A stretch of DNA of 64,000 nt from Acidobacteriota bacterium (GTDB lineage: Bacteria > Acidobacteriota > Terriglobia > Terriglobales > Acidobacteriaceae). Both the position numbers and the translations under genes were made by a program. Below are positions 36,258 to 45,970 of this stretch, in pieces. The stretch lies in contig JAFDVQ010000003.1 of the NCBI GenBank assembly GCA_018268915.1, positions 1 through 64,000 of the forward strand, in the 5' to 3' direction. Below the pieces are notes generated by a model. The model saw only the letters and a list, made by a program, of their open reading frames with translations, searched no databases and was not told where the DNA came from. Numbering within the stretch: the first letter of the stretch is position 1; each line of letters begins with the position of its first letter.

Positions 36258-38663
36258 CTACTGCACGGTCAGCGTGGTTTGGGAGGCCTGCGCCTGCAAA
36301 GCCCTGCCGGCGCTGTTGGTGGCTCCGCCACGTGTGATGCTGAGGTTGGTAGGCCCTGAGGCCTTCGCCTGAAATGTAAGGACGCAGACGACACCAGCAC
36401 CGCTCACGCCCGGGGCTCCCGGAGGACGAGCTACGTTGAGGGTGATATCGCCGGGTCCGTCATCCCGATGCGCCATCTGGACCACCTGTCCGTCCCGATT
36501 CAGCAGATCCCCGTCTCCCACGTTCACAAGCGACAACTTGGCCGGATCGTATTGAACCTGAAGCGGGACTGCCGAAACATCTGTGCCGCCAGTGAGGACA
36601 ACGGGGATCTGGAACGTGGTGCCGTTCACGACCTGGCCGGGCGAATTGAGCATCAGATTGACGTTCCCAGCGGGCCCTGCGGCGGGCTGCGGGCCTGAAG
36701 GAGCCGCACCCGCTGCGGGAGGCGCCAGGGCGGCATCCTGCGAGCTCTTCATCTGATTGAGCGCCGCATTCGCTGAGCCTTCCGCGCTTGGACCGGGCAC
36801 AGAGCCGACAAAGTTGGGGCGGGTTGCTGCAGGAGCAGCCTGACTGATCGGCGGCTGGGGGGCAGCAGTTGTGTGGCGCAGCTCAACGTTCAAGCCCGAA
36901 CCGGTATCGATGGTGCGAAGGTTGAGCGGGGTCAGTTCCTGCGAGCGCACCACGTGGGGAACTACGAGGAAAACGATCTCGTCGTCCTGCTTGATCTTGT
37001 CGTGCGACCCGAAGAGATAACGAAGAATTGGAATCTGGCTCAGGCCGGGAAGACCGCTCCAGTTGTCCTGAATCTGGGTCTCGTTGATGCCGCCCAGGAT
37101 GTTGGCCTCGCCCTCGCGGAGGCGGATGGTCTGTTCAGCCACACGCTGGCTCAGAATTGGCTCGGTGACACCGCTGATGGTCACGGACCCACTCTGAGCT
37201 GTCACTTCGATCTTGATCTTCAGGGTGATGTCCCTGTCGAAGTGCACCGTTGGGGTAACGTCGATGTTCACGCCAACGTCCTGGTACTGGAACTGCGTGT
37301 TCACCAGCGAGCTAACAAGTGCGGTAGCAGCACCCGTCTGGTACGAACCAGTTGCGATCGGGATCTTCGAACCGATCTTCATGGAAGCTTTTTGTTGATC
37401 GGCTGCGCGAATCCGCGGGTTCTGCAGGATGTGAGTATTGTTGTCGGTCAGCAGCGCATTGGCGGTCGCCTGGCCGACCGTTACAGCGAAGTCGTTGGAA
37501 TTGAGATGCGCGAGGTTGTAGAGCGTCAGGTTGTTATTCGAGGTTGTCGGCGTACAGTCAGTGCTGCCGCTCGGACAGGTCGTTGTGCTGGTGTTCGGCG
37601 ACTGTAGCTGAACGCTGGCGCTCGAAGGCCACGAAATGCCGAGGTTGCGCTCCCAGTTCTTGCTGACTTCGAGTACTCCGATGTCGACAACAACTTCGGG
37701 CCGAGCCTTGTCGAGATCGTTGACGAGTTTCTGAGCAAGCAGCAATTCGTCGGGAGTGGCGCGCATGACGATGGCGTTCTGGCTGGCGACGCCATAGACC
37801 TTCGCGTTGGGCAGAACGTTACGCAGAGCAGTCTGAACGTCATTCAGATCGTTCTGCTGCCATGCATTCGAGAGGTAAAAGGTCTGAACTGCCTGCTCGT
37901 CAAGCTCAGCACGCTTGGAGCGCGTGTTGGCGGCTACGAAGATCGTGTTCTGCGTGATGGGCCGCCAGAAAGTTCCGGAGAGTGTTCCGACGATTCTGAG
38001 CGCATCCATCAGCGAGACGTTATTGAGATCGACCTGGATGCGCTTGGAGATGTAGTCGGGATCAAAAAGAACGTTGATGCCGGCGGCCTTACCGATTGCC
38101 TGATAGACCGTCTTCGAGTCCTCTGTCATGCGAAGCAGGAAGGGATCGCTGTTCATCGGCTTGAGCAGTGCCGGCGATCCGATGGCTTCCATGTCGGCTT
38201 GCGTGGCTGCGCTGATCGGAGAACTTCTCTGCGATTGGGGCTGATCAGGGTGATTCGCGCGGATCTTTGCGATTTCCTGCTGCGCGGCCTCGTTGCTGGG
38301 GTCGATCTCAGCGGCACGAAGCAGTTCGACCAGAGCACCCTGCTCGTCTCCGCTGGCCGCAAGGTTGCGGCCCTTGGTTATGTGCATAGCCGCATCGGTG
38401 AATCGCACACGGAGATAGGCAGTGCGGTACACCTCATTTTTGGGAGCCATCGAATAGGCTTTTTGAAAGTTCTGATAGGCGGCGTCGTAGTCTTCGCGAG
38501 CTTCGGCGTCCTGGCCGCGCTTATAGAAACTCTTCGGCGACTGGGCGTAGGTCTCCGCCGCACCTGCGCAAAGAAAGGCAAGAACACCCAAAAAGACAAT
38601 CCAAAGTCGGGCTTTCGAGACGAAGGATACAGAGTGCGCAGGAAAAAGGACGCGGCTTTTCAT
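36258..38663 (-). CDS. Secretin (GspD/PilQ-like) with C-terminal cohesin domain
   Basis: 801 residues from the ATG at 38663, with TGGGAG just upstream. After a signal peptide (cleavage near TYAQ) come TPR-like repeats (about 45-130), an STN/secretin-N region (about 185-330) and the secretin barrel (about 340-590), with VEPILSQRVAEQTIRLREGE and LPGLSQIPILRYLFGS. A Pro/Ala-rich linker (about 610-670) leads to a domain (about 675-801) with FQIPVVLTGGTDVSAVPLQVQYDP and VCVLTFQAKASGPTNLSI, a cohesin-type fold. It would form an outer-membrane channel. No ATPase or inner-membrane platform gene is nearby. Confidence 0.92.
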   Translation of the reverse strand: MKSRVLFPAHSVSFVSKARLWIVFLGVLAFLCAGAAETYAQSPKSFYKRGQDAEAREDYDAAYQNFQKAYSMAPKNEVYRTAYLRVRFTDAAMHITKGRNLAASGDEQGALVELLRAAEIDPSNEAAQQEIAKIRANHPDQPQSQRSSPISAATQADMEAIGSPALLKPMNSDPFLLRMTEDSKTVYQAIGKAAGINVLFDPDYISKRIQVDLNNVSLMDALRIVGTLSGTFWRPITQNTIFVAANTRSKRAELDEQAVQTFYLSNAWQQNDLNDVQTALRNVLPNAKVYGVASQNAIVMRATPDELLLAQKLVNDLDKARPEVVVDIGVLEVSKNWERNLGISWPSSASVQLQSPNTSTTTCPSGSTDCTPTTSNNNLTLYNLAHLNSNDFAVTVGQATANALLTDNNTHILQNPRIRAADQQKASMKIGSKIPIATGSYQTGAATALVSSLVNTQFQYQDVGVNIDVTPTVHFDRDITLKIKIEVTAQSGSVTISGVTEPILSQRVAEQTIRLREGEANILGGINETQIQDNWSGLPGLSQIPILRYLFGSHDKIKQDDEIVFLVVPHVVRSQELTPLNLRTIDTGSGLNVELRHTTAAPQPPISQAAPAATRPNFVGSVPGPSAEGSANAALNQMKSSQDAALAPPAAGAAPSGPQPAAGPAGNVNLMLNSPGQVVNGTTFQIPVVLTGGTDVSAVPLQVQYDPAKLSLVNVGDGDLLNRDGQVVQMAHRDDGPGDITLNVARPPGAPGVSGAGVVCVLTFQAKASGPTNLSITRGGATNSAGRALQAQASQTTLTVQ

Positions 38664-38862
38664 CGGACTCCCAGGCGTTAGAGAAGGATCGAGGTCTACT
38701 CCGGGACTTTTCGTGCGCGGAGAGATCCCAGGAACGCTCTGTTCAATACACGTGCCGAACTTGGTGGTACCAGCCAAAACGATGCCTCATTCTAGCAAAG
38801 CCTCACTGCAATGTGGCAGTTAGGTTGCAATGCTACGATGAAAGTTTAAGGGACTTTCCCCC

Positions 38863-39414
38863 ATGCCGCGCCAGACCAGCCACACTATCGTACCCCGTGA
38901 CACTTCGGCCCCCCAGAAGCAGACGAAGCCCCGGGATCCGGTGGCCTCGGGCGAGCGCGACGCAGCCCATAACCGCTCCGCCAGCCATAACTACTTTCTG
39001 CTCGAGAAATTTGAGGCAGGAGTAGCGCTGCGCGGGACTGAGGTCAAGTCTATTCGCGAAGGAAAGGCGAATCTTAAGGATTCCTACGGGCTTGTAAAAG
39101 ATGGTGAAGCCTTTCTTTTGAATATGCATGTCGGGCCTTATTCGCACGGTAATATAGCGAACCACGACGAAACTCGTACACGAAAGCTCTTGCTTCACAA
39201 GGACGAGGTTCGGCGGCTTATGGCAAAGACGCAGATCAAGGGTCATACGCTCATCCCGACCCGTCTTTACTTCAAAAATGGGAAGTTAAAGTGCGAACTG
39301 GCAGTCGCCAAAGGTAAGCAGGACTGGGACAAGCGGGAGACCGAGAAGCGTCGCGAGGCGGACCGCGAGGCACGATCGGCGATCAACGCCAGCAAGCATC
39401 GGATGGGGCGGTAG
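38863..39414 (+). CDS. smpB: SsrA-binding protein SmpB
   Basis: 183 residues; the conserved core of about 150 starts near residue 33 (HNRSASHNYFLLEKFEAGVALRG type) after a Pro/Lys-rich extension. SmpB binds tmRNA and is required for rescue of stalled ribosomes. Seen are LRGTEVKSIREGKANLKDSY, the HxxxRxRKLLLHK region and the basic C-terminal tail with KQDWDKRET that acts in the decoding centre. AAGGGA precedes the ATG. The tmRNA gene itself was not found in the window. Confidence 0.97.
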   Translation: MPRQTSHTIVPRDTSAPQKQTKPRDPVASGERDAAHNRSASHNYFLLEKFEAGVALRGTEVKSIREGKANLKDSYGLVKDGEAFLLNMHVGPYSHGNIANHDETRTRKLLLHKDEVRRLMAKTQIKGHTLIPTRLYFKNGKLKCELAVAKGKQDWDKRETEKRREADREARSAINASKHRMGR

Positions 39415-39477
39415 AGCGTTTCCGTTCGACCAAACGCCAAACAGGGCTAGACCGGGCGTCACCTCCGCATTTCCAGT

Positions 39478-39855
39478 TCATGTTTGCAGAACCTCAATCC
39501 AGACCTGACTTCCGTCAACGAGTCCGAAGTGATCGCGCAGGCGCACATCGGACGCGACCTCGACGATTGTTTTCGGATGGTGGCCACGGCCCTGCTCATT
39601 GGCGTCGGTTCGAAGGATGAATCCACGTCTGCCGAGGATCATGCATGGAAGGATGTTGACCGAGACAGTGCCACCGTACTCTTCCGCCTCAAGCCGAGTT
39701 ACTATGTGCGGGAGGGTGAATGGCTGGTCAAGTTCGACGTTCAGGGTTCCTGGGTAGAAGTGCATTGCTGTCTTTCGGTAGTAATGATCTTCCAGCTTTT
39801 CGATCCAGTAAGAGAAGTTGCCCATCCCGGTGACCACTTTTCCGTGGAGCTTCAA
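39478..39855 (-). CDS. DUF120 protein, archaeal CTP-dependent riboflavin kinase homologue
   Basis: 125 residues, TTG start at 39855 with GAGG upstream. The whole protein is one DUF120 domain: GKVVTGMGNFSYWI at 5-18 matches the G-x-V-x-S/T-G-x-G opening of archaeal RibK, HFYPGTLNVEL at 32-42 matches its PGTLN motif, and VRLRDHFGLVDGSQVWI at the end matches its closing motif. Archaeal RibK phosphorylates riboflavin to FMN with CTP. The activity here is inferred from the family; a DNA-binding or regulatory use is possible. It converges on smpB and is divergent from pepA. Confidence 0.8.
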   Translation of the reverse strand: MKLHGKVVTGMGNFSYWIEKLEDHYYRKTAMHFYPGTLNVELDQPFTLPHIVTRLEAEEYGGTVSVNILPCMILGRRGFILRTDANEQGRGHHPKTIVEVASDVRLRDHFGLVDGSQVWIEVLQT

Positions 39856-39946
39856 GTATCTGCCTCAGTGTGGTGGATTCGTCGCCTTGATGTTGCGGCT
39901 GACGTGGAACCCGGCAGTTCGGGGCTCGCGATGAAATAATCATTGC

Positions 39947-41473
39947 ATGCGCACTGAGCTATCTTTCTCTCCCCTCGCCCAGATTCAAACGGAACTCCTT
40001 GCGGTTTTTGCAACGGACTCGCAAACGGCCAAAGGCCCCGACGTGAAGCCTCAGCCGGTGCTACTGACCAGCGATGAAAAGGTGGGGTTGGCTGCGGCAG
40101 CCGTTCTGTCGACCGGCGAGTACAAGGCAGGACCCAACGAGACGGTCCTTCTTCATGCTCCGGCAGGGCTCGCGGCTAAGCGGCTTCTGATCGTTGGTCT
40201 AGGGAAGAAGGCAAAGGCGACGGCACACGCGGTGCGCAATGCGGCGGGAACTGCGGTCCGCTATACCAAGCCTCGTGCGATTCGAGAGTTGACGATTGCC
40301 TTGCCGGAGGCAGTTGCAGAGTCGGGCGTAACCCTTGCGGCAGAGGCGAGTGCGCGCGCTGTAGCCGAGGGCGCGTTCGTTGGCAACTTCGACGCGGACA
40401 CCTATCGCAGCGAGCGCAAGGATGTGAGCGTGCAAACCTTGACCGCGGCTGCGGCGACTGGCTCAGATCAGGCTTCAGTTCGAGCCGCTTTCAATGAGGG
40501 TGTGATCATCGGCGAGAGCCAGAACTTTGCGCGCACTTTAGTCAACGAGCCGGGCAACAAGCTGACTCCAACGGTACTTGGGCAGCGCGCTGCGGAGATG
40601 GCTGCTGAAGTTGGATTGAAGTCTGAAATCTACTCTACAGACAAGCTGCATGAGTTGAAGATGGGTGCTTTCTGGAGCGTCTCGCAGGGATCTGCCGAGC
40701 CTCCTGCGCTGATCGTCATGAAATATGAACCGGCGGGTGTGACGAATGGACCAGTTCTCGGGCTCGTCGGCAAAGGTATTACGTTCGACACCGGCGGAAT
40801 CTCTATCAAGCCAGCAGACAACATGGAGAAGATGAAGTACGACATGGCAGGCGGCGCGGCCATGATCGGCGCGATGCGCGCCATAGCACTGCTGAAGCCT
40901 AAGGTACGTGTGATCGGCATTGTCTGTGCGGCGGAGAACATGCCGGACGGTAAGGCACAGAAGCCGGGCGATGTGCAGACAGCAATGTCAGGTAAGACGA
41001 TCGAGATCATCAACACCGATGCCGAAGGGCGCTTAGTGCTGGCAGACGGCATAACGTACGCGAGAAGCCTCGGTGCTACACATCTGGTCGACGCAGCGAC
41101 GCTGACAGGCGCATGTGTCGTTGCTCTTGGAATGATCAACGGCGGCGCGTTCTCAAACGATGATGGCACGTTTGAAAAATTTCAGGCTGCACTCGCAACC
41201 TCAGGCGAGAAGTTCTGGCGGCTCCCGCTGGCAGACGAATACTACGACATGATTCGCAGCGATATCGGCGACATCAAGAACACCGGCGGCCGCTGGGGCG
41301 GTGCGATCACGGCAGCCGAGTTCTTGCATGCCTTCGCTGAAGACACTCCGTGGATACACCTTGATATCGCCGGCCTCGCGTGGATCGAAGAGAACAAGCC
41401 CTTCATCGCGAAAGGTCCGAGCGGCGTGGGCGTGCGGTCGATTCTGGAATGGGTGCGAAGCTACGGGGGTTAG
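39947..41473 (+). CDS. pepA: Leucyl aminopeptidase PepA (M17)
   Basis: 508 residues. N-terminal macro-like domain (about 1-180) and C-terminal two-zinc catalytic domain with LVGKGITFDTGGISIKPA (zinc ligand and catalytic Lys region) and NTDAEGRLVLAD, the family signature. It releases N-terminal amino acids from peptides in the cytoplasm as a hexamer; in some bacteria PepA also binds DNA. It is divergent from the DUF120 gene with a 91-base gap. Confidence 0.97.
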   Translation: MRTELSFSPLAQIQTELLAVFATDSQTAKGPDVKPQPVLLTSDEKVGLAAAAVLSTGEYKAGPNETVLLHAPAGLAAKRLLIVGLGKKAKATAHAVRNAAGTAVRYTKPRAIRELTIALPEAVAESGVTLAAEASARAVAEGAFVGNFDADTYRSERKDVSVQTLTAAAATGSDQASVRAAFNEGVIIGESQNFARTLVNEPGNKLTPTVLGQRAAEMAAEVGLKSEIYSTDKLHELKMGAFWSVSQGSAEPPALIVMKYEPAGVTNGPVLGLVGKGITFDTGGISIKPADNMEKMKYDMAGGAAMIGAMRAIALLKPKVRVIGIVCAAENMPDGKAQKPGDVQTAMSGKTIEIINTDAEGRLVLADGITYARSLGATHLVDAATLTGACVVALGMINGGAFSNDDGTFEKFQAALATSGEKFWRLPLADEYYDMIRSDIGDIKNTGGRWGGAITAAEFLHAFAEDTPWIHLDIAGLAWIEENKPFIAKGPSGVGVRSILEWVRSYGG

Positions 41474-41587
41474 CAAACAGCTCAGGCTTTCAGCTTTCAG
41501 CAGCGTTGCCAGCGTTTCGAACGTGCCTTTCGGTTGGCGGTACTCGCTGACAGCTTATAGCTGACGGCTCGGAGAAAAAGCAGTCCC

Positions 41588-43219
41588 CTAAACGCCGATA
41601 ATATTTCCATCGGCATCGACGTCGATGGACAAGGCGCGGGGGTTGCTGGGAAGACCGGGCATGAGCATCATGTTGCCGGCGATGGCAACGACGAAACCGG
41701 CCCCGGCCGACAGCCTGACGTCGCTCACGTTCAACGTCCAGCCTTTGGGAGCTCCCATTCGCTTCGGATCATCGGTAAGCGAATACTGTGTCTTAGCGAT
41801 GCAGACTGGTAAGCGCTCAAACCCCCATTCCCTGTAGCGATCCAGTTTCGCGCGTGCTGCTTCGCTGAAGATGACTCCGTCCGCTCCATAGACCTGGATG
41901 GCAACCTTTAGAATCTTGGTGTCGAGCGGATCTTCAAGCGCGTACGCGGGCTGAATTTCGGGCCGCGGATTCGTCTCGATCGCAGAGACCACTTTGTGCG
42001 CGAGATCGACGGCGCCTTCTCCGCCGCGCGCATATGCCTCGACCAGGGCGCAGGGCACACCCTGCAAAGAACACTCGGTTGCGATCATCTCCAGTTCTTC
42101 TGGCTTGTCTGCCGGGAAACGATTGATGGCAACAACGATGGGCACTCCGAAGCTGCGCAGAGTGCGGATATGGTGATCGAGGTTCGGGAAACCAGCTTCT
42201 ACCTTGCCTTCTCCCTGTGCTCGCAGGCTCTGAACGCTGACGACCAGCACTGCGGCGGCAGGCTGAATTCCGGAGCACCGCATGACGATGTCGAAGTACT
42301 TCTCTGCTCCGAGATCGGCTGCAAATCCGCACTCATTGACGACGTAATCGGCGAGACGCAGGCCGATTTTCTGCGCGACGATGCTGGAAGTACCGTGGGC
42401 GATATTGCCGAAGGGACCAGTGTGCACGAGTGCAGGCGTCCCCTCCGTGGTCTGCACCAGATTCGGCTTGATCGCATCATCAAGCAATGCAAGCATTGCG
42501 CCGGTGGCGCCAAGATCAGCTGCTGTGATGGGGCGGCCAGATCGGGATGAACCCACGACGATGGCATCCAGCCGTTGGCGGAGATTGGCATGGCTTGAGG
42601 CCAACGCCATGATGGCCATGATTTCCGATGCTGCGGTGATAACGAAGCCAGTCTGACGGTTAGCGCCATCGTGTTTGCCGCCGACATCCACGGTGATGCG
42701 GCGCAAGGCGCGATCGTTCATATCCATGGTGCGCGGCCAGGTGATCTGCGCAGGATCCAGGTCGAGGGCATTGCCATGGAAGAGATGAGCATCGATTATG
42801 GCCGCGAGCAGGTTATGAGCAGCCGTGATGGCGTGGAAATCGCCATGAAAATGCAGATTGATCTTCTGGCTGGGTTCAACCTGCGAGAGTCCTCCCCCTG
42901 CCGCGCCGCCCTTCACTCCAAACACCGGGCCGAGTGATGGCTCGCGCGACGTGAGGATAGATTTCTTGCCAATGCGCTCAAGGCCTTGCGTAAGCCCGAT
43001 GGAGACGACTGTCTTTCCTTCTCCGGAGGTGGTCGGTGTTGTTGCTGTGACCATGATCAGCTTGCCGCGGACAGGAAACGCCGGATTATCAAGCAGGTCG
43101 AGCTTGAGCTTTGCGCCGTAGGTACCGATTGGCTCGAATTCCTCTGGCATAAGCGAGAGTTTTCGCGCGATCTCGTCAATGGGCAACAGAGTATGTGTAT
43201 GCAATGCGATATTTTCCAT
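41588..43219 (-). CDS. fhs: Formate-tetrahydrofolate ligase
   Basis: 543 residues, close to the usual 555. Makes 10-formyl-tetrahydrofolate from formate, ATP and tetrahydrofolate for one-carbon metabolism. The nucleotide-binding loop is TTPTTSGEGKTVVSIGL; EPSLGPVFGVKGGAAGGG and the C-terminal GWTLNVSDVRLSAGAGFVV are typical. It stands alone between pepA (convergent) and argS (same strand, 104 bases upstream). In a heterotroph it may serve formate assimilation or detoxification. Confidence 0.97.
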   Translation of the reverse strand: MENIALHTHTLLPIDEIARKLSLMPEEFEPIGTYGAKLKLDLLDNPAFPVRGKLIMVTATTPTTSGEGKTVVSIGLTQGLERIGKKSILTSREPSLGPVFGVKGGAAGGGLSQVEPSQKINLHFHGDFHAITAAHNLLAAIIDAHLFHGNALDLDPAQITWPRTMDMNDRALRRITVDVGGKHDGANRQTGFVITAASEIMAIMALASSHANLRQRLDAIVVGSSRSGRPITAADLGATGAMLALLDDAIKPNLVQTTEGTPALVHTGPFGNIAHGTSSIVAQKIGLRLADYVVNECGFAADLGAEKYFDIVMRCSGIQPAAAVLVVSVQSLRAQGEGKVEAGFPNLDHHIRTLRSFGVPIVVAINRFPADKPEELEMIATECSLQGVPCALVEAYARGGEGAVDLAHKVVSAIETNPRPEIQPAYALEDPLDTKILKVAIQVYGADGVIFSEAARAKLDRYREWGFERLPVCIAKTQYSLTDDPKRMGAPKGWTLNVSDVRLSAGAGFVVAIAGNMMLMPGLPSNPRALSIDVDADGNIIGV

Positions 43220-43323
43220 CGGACCCGGTCCTTGAAGTAAGCCGGGAGCACTATATCCAGATGCCCGAACCTCTGTTTGTGACGCAGACTACATTGATTC
43301 TTCTTGGTTAGACCCGCAACTCG

Positions 43324-45303
43324 CTACATAGCTTCTGGACTTTCGATTCCAAGCATATCCAGGACAGTAATCAGTTCACGCATGGTGATAGCAGCGGTTG
43401 CCAGCAGGAACATGCGGCGCTCGGGATCGAGTTCCGTAAGAATGTGGTGCTTGTGGTAGAAGTTGTGAAATTCCTGGGCCAGTTGGAACGCGTGCTTGGC
43501 AAGATGAGCAGGCTCGGATGTGCTAAGGCACTGTTCCAGCACAGCGGATGTGCGGCCGGCCCGAAGCCATAGAGCCCATATCTCGTCGCCCGCTTCTCCA
43601 CTCAAGAATGCGCCGGGATCGGATCCAGCGAATTCGCGCAGCACGGCCTCGGGCGCAATCGAACCTTTGCGGAAAATTGAACGCGCGCGCACGACTGCGT
43701 TCTGAATATAGGGACCTGACTCACCCGTGAAGCTCAGCGCTTCCTTGAAGTCGAAAGCGATAACGGAATTGCGCGTGAACTTGAGCATGAAATAACGCAA
43801 AGCACCGATGGCGATCTGCTCGGCGATAATCTGCCGTTCCTGCTCGTCGCGCGAAGGCTGGCGCATGTCGACCTCATACCGTTCGGCCGCAATGAGCTTG
43901 TCGATAAGATCGTCCGCTTTGACGCCGAAACCTTTTCGGCCGCTCACCTCGATAAAAGGCTTGTCGTTATCTTCTTCCGCCACTTCGTAACCAAGCTCGG
44001 CCGCGCAACGTGGAGTGAGCGCGACCATCTCGTATCCGAAATGCGTGTAGTTGTCTGCTTGCTTCGTGTACCCCATGCCGCGCAAAGCCTGGATGACATT
44101 GGCCTGCGGATCTGCCTGACGCGAATCGATGACGTTGTAGATTGCCTGCGCATCGCCGAAGTGCGGATGTTCAGACTCGCCGTGCTCTGCGGAGATCCAG
44201 CATTCGTGAGAGGGGTAAGAGAAGAACTTCTTGTAGCCGAAGTCGCGGCCGAGAAGGCCGAACTTCCAGAGGTGGTATGCGATGTCCTTGCCGACGTAGG
44301 TAACGGTGCCGTTGGAGCGAACGATCACCTTGGCGTCTTCGTCGACTTCTCCCGCGGCGGGCGTTGCGCCTGTGCGAGACATGACCCAGCAGCCCTTGTT
44401 CTTGCCCTCGTTCTCAAAGTAAAGAACGCCCTTCTGCTTCAACTGTTCGAATGCGAGAGCCCAGAAGTTGAGGTGCAGGATTTCGCTTTCGCGGGGCAGG
44501 AAGTCGTATTCAATTCCGAGGCGAAGCATCGTCTCAAGATGGCGTCGCAGTATCGCAGTCGAGATCAGGTCAGCAACGGCGGCCGTTTCGTTCTTGCCAT
44601 GCTCAATTTCGTGCAGTGTTTGATAACGAAGCTTCTTGCGCTCCTCATTCTCGGAGTCGGAGCCGCTGGTGTACCACTGCGAGGTCCGCGCATAAAGATC
44701 CCAGCAGTAAAAGTCGACGCGCTGAAAGTGAAGCTCCAGTTCCTCGATCAGGGTGCGAATCTCAGCCAGTGATTTCTTCTCGAGATAGAGGAACCCGACA
44801 ACGACATCGGCGACCTGTACCCCGGTGTTGTCGATGTAGTTCTGCACGGCAACCTGCCGTCCAGCAGCCTTCAGCAGGCGAACGAACGTGTCGCCGAGAA
44901 TGGCATTGCGCAGGTGGCCGATATGGGCCGCTTTATTTGGGTTGATGCTGGTGTGTTCAACAAGCGCGTGAATGTCTGTCTTGACCGGCTGCGAGTCCTC
45001 GCCGCTCGTCATCAGGCGAACGGCTACGGTCCGATCGAAATAGGCATTGATGTATCCGGCGCCGGCAATTTCAAAGGAGGCAAATCCTCGAGGGGTGCCT
45101 AATTCGGCAACGATTTCCTGCGCTATGACCTTGGGCGCTTTGCGCAGCTTGCGGGCGAGTTCGAAGGCGATCGGAGTTGCAAGTTCACCGAACTTCAGAT
45201 CTGGCGGAGTCTCCAGCGGAATGTTATCGACAGTGAGATCGTATTTCGCCTTGAGCACGTCGCGAAGATGCGACTCGAGCCGATTCTTGAGTTCCTGGTA
45301 CAC
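43324..45303 (-). CDS. argS: Arginine-tRNA ligase
   Basis: 659-residue class I synthetase, at the long end for the family. N-terminal Add-1 domain, HIGH-type motif NPNKAAHIGHLRNAILG at about 117-133, catalytic domain, and DALR anticodon-binding C-terminus. GTG start at 45303 with GAGGC eight bases upstream. There is no KMSK motif, which is normal in many ArgRS; the equivalent region is VSGRKGFGVKADDLID. It is divergent from the MerR gene. Confidence 0.97.
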   Translation of the reverse strand: MYQELKNRLESHLRDVLKAKYDLTVDNIPLETPPDLKFGELATPIAFELARKLRKAPKVIAQEIVAELGTPRGFASFEIAGAGYINAYFDRTVAVRLMTSGEDSQPVKTDIHALVEHTSINPNKAAHIGHLRNAILGDTFVRLLKAAGRQVAVQNYIDNTGVQVADVVVGFLYLEKKSLAEIRTLIEELELHFQRVDFYCWDLYARTSQWYTSGSDSENEERKKLRYQTLHEIEHGKNETAAVADLISTAILRRHLETMLRLGIEYDFLPRESEILHLNFWALAFEQLKQKGVLYFENEGKNKGCWVMSRTGATPAAGEVDEDAKVIVRSNGTVTYVGKDIAYHLWKFGLLGRDFGYKKFFSYPSHECWISAEHGESEHPHFGDAQAIYNVIDSRQADPQANVIQALRGMGYTKQADNYTHFGYEMVALTPRCAAELGYEVAEEDNDKPFIEVSGRKGFGVKADDLIDKLIAAERYEVDMRQPSRDEQERQIIAEQIAIGALRYFMLKFTRNSVIAFDFKEALSFTGESGPYIQNAVVRARSIFRKGSIAPEAVLREFAGSDPGAFLSGEAGDEIWALWLRAGRTSAVLEQCLSTSEPAHLAKHAFQLAQEFHNFYHKHHILTELDPERRMFLLATAAITMRELITVLDMLGIESPEAM

Positions 45304-45493
45304 GCAGTGACGCCTCGGAAATCGTTGATTTTCAACATGATTTTACCAGATCAATTTCTTGACGGAGCGCAATGCTGGAACGCTGGTAATGCGACAAAAG
45401 GCACCTGAGAAAGAGGCAAATCAGGCTATGACCTCACGTCCGCTTCCCTTTTCGCTTGACCCTGGAATTGATTCGAGGGTTGATACTTCTGCC

Positions 45494-45970
45494 ATGAAGG
45501 ATAGGCCGTCAGGCTTTCGGCCAACTGAGCTAGCTCGGGCAGCGGGCGTAAGTACCGACACGCTGCGGCACTACGAGTCTCTGGGTGTGTTGGCAAAAGC
45601 GCCCAGGACATCGTCTGGCTACAGGGTGTATCCAGGGGAATGCCTCGATCGCGTGAAGACTGTACGTCATGCTCTTCGGCTCGGATTCACGCTCGCGGAA
45701 CTCGCCGAAATCCTGCGGAGCAGAGATCGGGGCGGAGCCCCATGCAAGCGAGTGCTTGACATGCTGCAAGACAAGCTGGCCTCGCTTGAAAATGAGATCA
45801 ACGAATTGGTTCAGCTTCGCAAATACGTGCAGCAGATCGTTGGCGACTGGCAATCGAAACTCGGACAGAGCGAACTCGGCAGGAGGGCTCATTTGCTGAA
45901 TTCACTAGGCGCGGCTCCTGTACCTGAAATAGCCAATGGAAATTTGCAAAGGAGAAGAAAGCGGCCATGA
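45494..45970 (+). CDS. MerR family transcriptional regulator
   Basis: 158 residues from the ATG at 45494; the frame is open upstream to 45359. N-terminal winged helix with FRPTELARAAGVSTDTLRHYE and SGYRVYPGECL, then a long dimerisation helix. Cys84 in GGAPCKRVLDML stands where metal-sensing MerR proteins have their first ligand, but the second Cys pair is not seen. The stop overlaps the next start by 4 bases (ATGA), so it probably regulates the secreted His-rich protein. Metal or thiol sensing is inferred. Confidence 0.88.
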   Translation: MKDRPSGFRPTELARAAGVSTDTLRHYESLGVLAKAPRTSSGYRVYPGECLDRVKTVRHALRLGFTLAELAEILRSRDRGGAPCKRVLDMLQDKLASLENEINELVQLRKYVQQIVGDWQSKLGQSELGRRAHLLNSLGAAPVPEIANGNLQRRRKRP

